DNA from: CAKZQX01 sp034437035
Lineage (GTDB): Bacteria > Chloroflexota > Chloroflexia > Chloroflexales > Chloroflexaceae
Length of the DNA: 64,000 nucleotides
NCBI GenBank assembly: GCA_034437035.1
Contig: DAOTUI010000247.1
Location: 14,136-78,135 of the forward strand
Direction of reading: 5' to 3'
The notes under the pieces were generated by a model. It was given only the letters and a program-made list of their open reading frames with translations. It was not told the origin of the DNA and ran no database searches. How positions within the stretch are numbered: position 1 is the stretch's first letter; every line of letters starts with the position of its first letter. This document shows positions 58,089 to 64,000 of the stretch, piece by piece. Position numbers and translations under genes: made by a program.

Positions 58089-60650
58089 ATGCCGGCGGGC
58101 ACCAGTCGCAAAAAGACAACGACACAACGCAAGGGAAGCACATCCCGCACATCCAAAGCGAAAACTTCGAAGGGCAAAACCGCACGCAAGACGACCCGGA
58201 AGCAGGAAACCCCCGCATTTGAGTTATCGTTGCGCCCCGAACATCAACGGGAACTCTTCGCGCTGGCACTGATTACCCTGGGCCTGGGGACGCTACTCTT
58301 TTTTATTACCGGCACAACCGGCGGTATTGGCAGCGTTTATGTGCTGGCGGTGCAGCAGGCGTTTGGCCAGGGCGCGTTGATCGTGCCGCTGGTTCTGGGC
58401 ATGCTCGGCGTGGCAATCCTTATCCAGGAGCGCATGCAGGAGGCGCATCTGACCGGAGCCAATATCATCGGTACCCTGCTGGTGCTGGGGATGCTGCTGG
58501 CGATCCTGGAGTTTCCTGTGCATGCCGTTCCACTGGAGGAGCGTACAGGTAGGGGCGGTGGGCTGATTGGCTACACGCTGATTAATCTGCTCGACAGCGC
58601 GGTTGGTCGTCCGGTGGCGATGCTGCTGGTCGGGGTGATGCTGCTGGCCGGGATTATGTTGACCTTCAATCTGACCCTGCGCGAACTCACGCTGGGGACG
58701 GCGCAGCGGATAGGCAACTTCTGGGCGGTAGTCTGGGGCGCTCCCCGCCGCGAGGACGCCCACCAGTCGCTGCTCCCGCCGTCGGCGCAAGAACCAACCG
58801 CCTTTCTGCCGCCGCCCGGCGCAACGGATGAAAATGATTTTGTGCCGACGCCGATTGCCGCGCGGCTGACGCGGGCCAGCCTGTTTCAGCGACCGGCGCG
58901 CGAGGACGAGAAGCCACTTGCTCCGCAACCGCACCCGGTGCCGCCGGAGCCGGCGGATGCGGCGAAACCCAAAAAAGCCACACCCGCCGCGGATGCCACT
59001 CAGAAGTCACAGGGCAAAAAGAGCAAGAAGAGCACCACTCCGGCGCAACCGGCCTCCGCCGCACCAACATCCACCGATGATGACATGACCCAGGAGCCAC
59101 TGGAGGGCTTTGATCTGCCGGAGGTGCATCGCGCCTGGCCGTTACCGTCGTTTGAGATGCTGGAAGCGGCGGTTGAGGGCGGGATCACCGACGAAGAACG
59201 CCGCGAGCGCGCCCGCCTGATCGAGGAGACGCTCGCCAGTTTTAAGGTAGAGGCGCGCGTTGTGGGCGTCAACACCGGGCCGGCGGTGACGCAGTTTGAA
59301 CTGCAGCCCGCGGTCGGCGTGAAGGTCAGCAAGATTACCACGCTGGAGAAAGATCTGGCGCTGGCGCTGGCCGCGCAATCGATCCGCATCGAAGCGCCGA
59401 TCCCCGGCAAAGGCGTGGTGGGTATCGAGATCCCTAACTCGGCCATCTCCATGGTGACGATGCGCGAGGTGATTGATAGCGAGGAGTTTGAGCAGCACAA
59501 GGGCAAGCTCAAACTCCCGTTGGGGAAAGATGTGAGCGGTATGCCGGTAGTGGCGGATATGGCGCGCATGCCCCATCTGCTGGTTGCCGGGAGCACGGGC
59601 AGCGGTAAATCGGTGGCAATTAATGCGTTTCTCTGCGGGTTGCTGCTCAAACATACGCCCGAGAATCTCAAGCTGATCATGGTCGATCCCAAGATGGTCG
59701 AGTTGATCGTCTACAACCATATCCCGCATCTGCTCTCGCCGGTCGTCACCGAGCTTGAGCGGGTGGTGCCGACGCTGAAATGGGCTACGCGCGAGATGGA
59801 GCGGCGCTACAAGGTTTTTGCGAAACATGGGTGTCGCAACCTGGAAACCTACCGGCAAATGGCTCGCCGCCGGGCCGATCTTGAGCCGATGCCCTACATT
59901 TTGATCATCATTGACGAACTGGCCGACCTGATGATGATGGCCCCCGATGAGATTGAAACGCAGATCTGCCGCCTGGCACAGATGGCGCGCGCCACCGGGA
60001 TTCATATGATTATCGCCACGCAGCGCCCGTCGGTCGATGTGATTACCGGCCTGATCAAGGCCAACTTCCCCTCGCGGATGGCGTTTGCGGTCTCATCGCA
60101 GGTAGACAGCCGGGTGATCCTCGATACGCCTGGAGCAGATCAACTGCTGGGACGCGGTGATATGCTCTACACGGCCGCCGATGCCGCCAAACTGGTGCGT
60201 ATCCAGGGGACGTTTGTCTCGGATCGGGAGATCGAAAAGATCGTCTCCTTTTGGCGGACGGCGATCCCGCCGGAGATGACAAAAGAACAAAAACCAAAGG
60301 GCCAGGAGTCGCGCGCAAGGAACCAGCAACCCGAAGGCGGGAAGCCGGCAGTAGGCGCGGAAGCACAGGATGACGGCGGTGCTCCATCTTCCGACGAACG
60401 GGCTCCGGACGCAGATGCGTTTCGGCCACCGGCGGACTTTTTGAGCGTTGAAGAGCAGGATGACCTCTTCCCGCAGGCGCTGGAACTGGTGCAGCAGCAT
60501 CAGCGGGCATCGGCCTCGCTGCTGCAGCGGCGGTTGCGGATTGGCTACAGCAAGGCTGCGCAGTTGATCGACCTGCTGGAGCAGCAGGGCGTCGTTGGCC
60601 CCGCCGAGGGGGGACGGTCGCGGGAGGTGCTCCACCGGGATGAAGCCTAG
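58089..60650 (+). CDS. ftsK: FtsK/SpoIIIE DNA translocase
   Basis: About 853 residues from the ATG at 58089 (CAGGGAGAGAGC before it). A basic N-terminus is followed by four membrane segments (~60-200), a Pro/Ala/Lys-rich linker, and the alpha and beta motor domains with Walker A AGSTGSGKSVAINAF (~500) and Walker B ILIIIDELADLMMM. The gamma winged-helix domain (ASASLLQRRLRIGYSKAAQLID, ~810-840) recognises KOPS-like sites. It pumps chromosome DNA across the division septum. Element I follows its stop. Confidence 0.97.
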   Translation: MPAGTSRKKTTTQRKGSTSRTSKAKTSKGKTARKTTRKQETPAFELSLRPEHQRELFALALITLGLGTLLFFITGTTGGIGSVYVLAVQQAFGQGALIVPLVLGMLGVAILIQERMQEAHLTGANIIGTLLVLGMLLAILEFPVHAVPLEERTGRGGGLIGYTLINLLDSAVGRPVAMLLVGVMLLAGIMLTFNLTLRELTLGTAQRIGNFWAVVWGAPRREDAHQSLLPPSAQEPTAFLPPPGATDENDFVPTPIAARLTRASLFQRPAREDEKPLAPQPHPVPPEPADAAKPKKATPAADATQKSQGKKSKKSTTPAQPASAAPTSTDDDMTQEPLEGFDLPEVHRAWPLPSFEMLEAAVEGGITDEERRERARLIEETLASFKVEARVVGVNTGPAVTQFELQPAVGVKVSKITTLEKDLALALAAQSIRIEAPIPGKGVVGIEIPNSAISMVTMREVIDSEEFEQHKGKLKLPLGKDVSGMPVVADMARMPHLLVAGSTGSGKSVAINAFLCGLLLKHTPENLKLIMVDPKMVELIVYNHIPHLLSPVVTELERVVPTLKWATREMERRYKVFAKHGCRNLETYRQMARRRADLEPMPYILIIIDELADLMMMAPDEIETQICRLAQMARATGIHMIIATQRPSVDVITGLIKANFPSRMAFAVSSQVDSRVILDTPGADQLLGRGDMLYTAADAAKLVRIQGTFVSDREIEKIVSFWRTAIPPEMTKEQKPKGQESRARNQQPEGGKPAVGAEAQDDGGAPSSDERAPDADAFRPPADFLSVEEQDDLFPQALELVQQHQRASASLLQRRLRIGYSKAAQLIDLLEQQGVVGPAEGGRSREVLHRDEA

Positions 60651-60728
60651 CTACCGATCGAGTGGTATCCCCTCAACAAAATGACGGGTAATAACGTCCT
60701 ATAGCCGACAACCGTTTTTGTTCGTTAA

Positions 60729-60923
60729 CACGAGTTACGCGGTTCTGCGTTTGGCAACGAATACCGCCGCCGGCAGGCTAGAACGGAACATGCTTTTTCA
60801 CAAAAATGTTGCACAACGTGCAACATTTTTGTGAAAAAGACAGGAAAGTACCATGCTGCCGCAGGCGAATCCAGCTTTATGGTCCGTCAACAAGCCGGAA
60901 TAGACTATACCGCGTAAGTCGTG
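60729..60923 (-). mobile_element. nested-palindrome element, copy I
   Basis: 195 bp, flanked by TCGTTAA (60722-60728) and TCGTTGA (60924-60930). Apical stem TTTTTCACAAAAATGTTGCA with exact complement. Its right duplication directly precedes the GAGGAAG ribosome site of the next gene. Confidence 0.88.
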
Positions 60924-60943
60924 TCGTTGAGAGGAAGAATCCT

Positions 60944-61216
60944 ATGGCTGTAGAAACGTTCCGCGATAAAGCGCGCTTTATCTTGACAAATCTGTTGAAC
61001 GAGGCTCCGCAGATTGAGCGTGAGCAACTGATTGATGCGTATGCCGATATTCTGACACAACTGCACGCAACCGAGGCGCATGGCCTGCTGACCGAAGTTA
61101 TCGAAGATACACGCACTCGCCTCGACGCGCGCCTCTCGCCCGACCCGCTCCGCCAGACAATCGCCAGTGTGCAGACAACGATGCAAGATCTCTGGCGTTC
61201 CCTCTGGCGCGAGTAG
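60944..61216 (+). CDS. small hypothetical protein
   Basis: 90 residues from the ATG at 60944 with GAGGAAGAATCC upstream. All-helical look, acidic/basic mixture, with segments FRDKARFILTNLLNEAPQIE and IEDTRTRLDARLSPDPLRQT. No membrane segment or known family recognised. The longer frame into 60806 runs through element I and is rejected. A good terminator follows. Confidence 0.7.
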   Translation: MAVETFRDKARFILTNLLNEAPQIEREQLIDAYADILTQLHATEAHGLLTEVIEDTRTRLDARLSPDPLRQTIASVQTTMQDLWRSLWRE

Positions 61217-61254
61217 GGACGTAGTTGCGACATCAAGTTAATCGCTTTCCGAAT

Positions 61255-61286
61255 GGCTCCACGCCTCTGGCGTGTGAGCCTTTTTT
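61255..61286 (+). terminator. Rho-independent terminator
   Basis: GGCTCC-ACGCC, loop, GGCGTG-TGAGCC (61255-61280) followed by TTTTTT, 38 bp after the stop of the 60944 gene. Confidence 0.85.
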
Positions 61287-61522
61287 GTCTATTGCACTGC
61301 TTATGTCAGGTTTTTTTATGTAATTCCTATAGGCATAAAAAGATCGAGAGATAAAAGAAAGTTTATCAGTCGTGCTACTACCAGACCAGTACAATGCTGT
61401 AATTGTTTGTGCTACATAAATTCGTATCTGCATGCTGTCACATTCCATTCATCTGGTGTAGTCATAATAGAGAAGATGTAAGGGAGGATAAGGTATAATT
61501 GTAGTAGGGTGAAGGTGAGGGA
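61287..61522. other. gene-free stretch with -10-like box
   Basis: AT-rich; TATAAT at 61494-61499 may belong to the promoter of the SGNH gene. No -35 stands out and nothing else was seen. Confidence 0.45.
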
Positions 61523-64000
61523 ATGAAGCTGTCCTCATTCAGGATTGTTTACCAGCGCACACTCCAGTCTCTGTCACAACAGCCGCGCCGTCGTCACGCC
61601 TGGTTCCTGGGATTTACGCTCGTTATACTTATCGCGCTGATTGCTATCCCGGGCATGCCGCTGCATCGAACCTTCAACACTGATCCAGGTCACGTCCGTC
61701 CGGTTGGCCTGCTGGTCGAAACCGATCAGCCGGAAGCACCGTCACACATTGTTGTCCAGTCCGGTGACCGCTTTGAACTCCATCTCGATCAGGCCGGGAT
61801 CGCGGCCTGGTATGATCTTCAGCGTGACCCGGAACGCCGGCACAATCTGGTCATAGCGGGAACCCATCTGCTGGAGCACAAACCGGCAACCGGCGCGGTG
61901 CCGCTGAGTGGTACGCTCACCCTGAAAGAGCAGTCGCCCGTGCGTACACTGGTCGCCTGGGAAGGCCAGGTGGGAACACCACCGCAACCCTTTACCGTTG
62001 ACTATACCATCTGGGCCGGTGGGCAGGTCGCCGTTACACTCGACAGTGCCCAGGAGGTACACACAACCCTGCGCACTGACCGGCAGGCGATCACCGGGTC
62101 AGCTTTGCAGGAACACCCCTCCCCCGCGGACAGCGGCGACACATCGACGCAGTCGTTTATGCTCTTCCTGGATGCCTGGACGGGTGAGAATACGGCCCCA
62201 CTGCCGACAGCCAGTGAGTCGCCACCAGCAGCGCCCCTGCCCGACACCGCTGACCAGTCCAACCTCTCCGCGACTGCTACACCGGCTACTACACCCGTTC
62301 CGCAGTCACAGCCGGCGGTCGCCTCCCTGACCTACAATCCGCAGAGTGGCGCAATCGAAACGCAGGCCGCACCGGATCAGCCGCTGCAGATCGAGTTGCC
62401 CGCCGAGGTCGCCCTGCGCCAGCCGCGCTTCGAGGTTGCCGACTGGTCCAGCCCCGATCTGACGGTGCAGCGGGATGACACCGTGCTGGTCGCCGGGCAG
62501 GACTACCTGGCCGACTGGGATGCGGAGACGGAGCAGCTTACGATGCAGTATCTTAAACCAGTGGTTGACACCGGGTATCGGGCAACGCGGACCTTCACCC
62601 TGAGCGCCGAGCCGCCTGCGCCGACCCTGGGACTGAGCATCAGCGGCCACACGCTGGATGAGCAGGGGCAGTTGATTATCGACGCCAACCTGCCGGATCT
62701 GGGGGGGACGCCGACCACGCATGATATTTTCCATGTTCCCTACATTCAGTCATCGCCCGACTTTACCGCCGAGGCAGTGCTTCAGAATGCCCCGGACGGT
62801 GCCGGGGTGGAGTTTGTGCTGACCCTGGCTGATGGCTCAACCGAGACGATTACCGATTTTAGCGCGCCCTATGCCGCAACATTCACAATGCCGGTATTTG
62901 GCGAGCATCGGCTGAATGCCTATATGCTGAATGCCGACAGCACGCGGCTGCTGGAGACGGGCAGCAGTGACAGCATCAACCCGCTGGGATATGGCCGGAT
63001 GCTCATGAGCATCGGCGACTCAATTACCGCCGGGAAATATGGCGATATGGTTGAGAACAGCGACCCCGGCTATCCGGTGACCGGCTGTTCTACCGATCCG
63101 AATGATCCGGACTATCTGCCGGCGGCGGAGCGCAGCGCCGACTGCCGCAATTTTTATCAGTATGACAATGCCCGTGATACCGAGCGACCGTTCTATCGCA
63201 GTTTCCACGCCGATTTGAATGATAATCTGACAGCATGCAGTGCCGCGCCGGTCTTCATTCTCAACAATGGTATTAGCGGTATGACCGTAGCCGGAGTTGT
63301 GAACCGTATCCCCGAATATCAGGACCATATCGACAAACTGGGCGTCAGCTCCGTGCTTCTGCAGATCGGCACGAATGATGTCTCCTCGGGACTTGATCGC
63401 TACACCTGGCGCAGTCGGTTGAGCAATGCAATTGAGTCACTCCAGTCGCCGGACCCGGATTTGAATATCTGGGTGGCACGGCTGCCGTGGCGACTGGACG
63501 GGTATACCGGCGATCTGACCAGTCAGTACAATGAGATGGTTCCCCAACTGGTGAGCGAGCGCCATAGCAGCAGCGACCCGGTGTACCTGGGACCGGATTT
63601 TTATACCTATTTCCGGAATAATACTGATCAGATGAGTGACGCGTTACATCCGAACCAGGCCGGCTTTGTCGCTATGGCGGATATGTGGCAGGATAGCGTC
63701 TGTGGGGCCTTCAACGGTACCTTGCCGACGCCAATCAGTACAGCCACACCCGGCAGTAGCGCCGGCCTGATTACCAACCTGACTGTGAGCAGTGGGCGTT
63801 CAACCAGCATCGCAACCTTGACTGAGAGTGAACCAGTCTACACCGACCGTTCCTACCTGTTCACAGCCATACCATCCGCCTATGTCGGGCAGCCCTTCAT
63901 TCGCACCGCCAATGATGACAAGTCCCAGGAAACCGACAACTATCTCCAGTTTAACCTGACTGCTCCGGCTACGGTGTATGTGGTCTATGATGAGCGGGCG
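61523..64000 (+). CDS. secreted/membrane-anchored SGNH-type hydrolase (3' end outside window)
   Basis: 826 codons from the ATG at 61523 (GTGAGG upstream), still open at the window end. A basic N-terminus and signal-anchor (FTLVILIALIAIPGM) lead to an extracytoplasmic protein with Thr/Pro/Ala-rich linker (~230-265) and an SGNH hydrolase domain (~490-730). SGNH blocks: SIGDSITAG (Ser), NNGISGM (Gly/Asn), LQIGTNDVSS (Asn) and DALHPNQAGF (Asp/His). It could be an esterase or lipase-like enzyme acting on polysaccharides or peptidoglycan. The C-terminus is unknown. Confidence 0.88.
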   Translation, partial: MKLSSFRIVYQRTLQSLSQQPRRRHAWFLGFTLVILIALIAIPGMPLHRTFNTDPGHVRPVGLLVETDQPEAPSHIVVQSGDRFELHLDQAGIAAWYDLQRDPERRHNLVIAGTHLLEHKPATGAVPLSGTLTLKEQSPVRTLVAWEGQVGTPPQPFTVDYTIWAGGQVAVTLDSAQEVHTTLRTDRQAITGSALQEHPSPADSGDTSTQSFMLFLDAWTGENTAPLPTASESPPAAPLPDTADQSNLSATATPATTPVPQSQPAVASLTYNPQSGAIETQAAPDQPLQIELPAEVALRQPRFEVADWSSPDLTVQRDDTVLVAGQDYLADWDAETEQLTMQYLKPVVDTGYRATRTFTLSAEPPAPTLGLSISGHTLDEQGQLIIDANLPDLGGTPTTHDIFHVPYIQSSPDFTAEAVLQNAPDGAGVEFVLTLADGSTETITDFSAPYAATFTMPVFGEHRLNAYMLNADSTRLLETGSSDSINPLGYGRMLMSIGDSITAGKYGDMVENSDPGYPVTGCSTDPNDPDYLPAAERSADCRNFYQYDNARDTERPFYRSFHADLNDNLTACSAAPVFILNNGISGMTVAGVVNRIPEYQDHIDKLGVSSVLLQIGTNDVSSGLDRYTWRSRLSNAIESLQSPDPDLNIWVARLPWRLDGYTGDLTSQYNEMVPQLVSERHSSSDPVYLGPDFYTYFRNNTDQMSDALHPNQAGFVAMADMWQDSVCGAFNGTLPTPISTATPGSSAGLITNLTVSSGRSTSIATLTESEPVYTDRSYLFTAIPSAYVGQPFIRTANDDKSQETDNYLQFNLTAPATVYVVYDERA

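Noticed and set aside
60806..60943. longer N-terminus for the 90-residue protein
   Set aside because: The extra codons are element I (including MLHNVQHFCEK from the hairpin). The same peptide-like string appears from other copies of the element, so it is repeat DNA read as protein.

Overview
The window reads as chromosome of a member of the Chloroflexota, most likely a filamentous Chloroflexia-type bacterium. The clues are a full set of coenzyme F420 assembly genes together with F420-type oxidoreductases, a GatD-type amidotransferase, two Uma2-family nucleases, PAS/GAF-rich histidine kinases, a moderately high GC content and very repeat-rich intergenic DNA. No rRNA, tRNA, CRISPR array, prophage or transposase gene was seen. 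The taxonomic call is inference from gene content, not from a marker alignment.

Layout. 1-1.6 kb: end of a metallo-beta-lactamase-fold hydrolase, a membrane protein and a broken LysM gene. 1.8-6.7 kb: PAS-PAS-STAS protein, remnant of a type IIG-like methyltransferase, and an orphan PAS/GAF histidine kinase. 7-15.4 kb: lgt, a cobalamin/radical-SAM-like protein without its cluster cysteines, a two-component system, and a sugar transferase/glycosyltransferase pair. 16.8-22.8 kb: HNH nuclease, YraN, DHH-like protein, PPOX protein, HD hydrolase, proA and gatD. 23.6-32.5 kb: TPR-pseudokinase-VWA protein, Uma2, a putative restriction-modification pair, DUF885 and TauE. 32.6-36.3 kb: gltX and an M23/golvesin endopeptidase. 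36.4-45.4 kb: a minus-strand operon for a hydrogenase/complex-I-related membrane complex followed by an ABC exporter. 46-47.3 kb: a DUF5615/DUF433 toxin-antitoxin-like pair whose antitoxin half is fused to a GGCT-like domain. 47.4-49.6 kb: folP-PTPS-folK behind a promoter and a ZTP (pfl) riboswitch with terminator. 49.8-51 kb: an L,D-transpeptidase. 51.5-57.6 kb: an F420 operon (cofE, FbiB-C-like nitroreductase, GNAT, Uma2, cofD, cofC, F420-dependent dehydrogenase). 58-64 kb: ftsK, a small conserved-looking protein and a secreted SGNH hydrolase cut by the window end.

Two repeat systems dominate the non-coding DNA. One is a roughly 195-bp nested-palindrome element, in at least 15 complete or partial copies at nine loci. 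It has about 15-bp terminal inverted repeats, 7-8-bp target duplications, an inner GC stem with one fixed mismatch, and a 19-21-bp apical hairpin whose sequence changes from copy to copy while staying self-complementary. No mobilising enzyme is encoded here. The other is a set of degenerate 7-bp tandem arrays. Each locus has its own unit, and most arrays directly abut the stop codon of a minus-strand gene.

The metabolic themes fit together: F420 synthesis and use (cof operon, LLM dehydrogenase, PPOX protein), folate synthesis under ZTP control with a PTPS probably standing in for FolB, and envelope biogenesis (lgt, gatD, M23, YkuD, glycan transferases). The most unusual items are the palindromic element family, the heptamer arrays, the hydrogenase-like complex that has lost a nickel ligand, the cysteine-less radical-SAM-like protein and the GGCT-DUF433 fusion.
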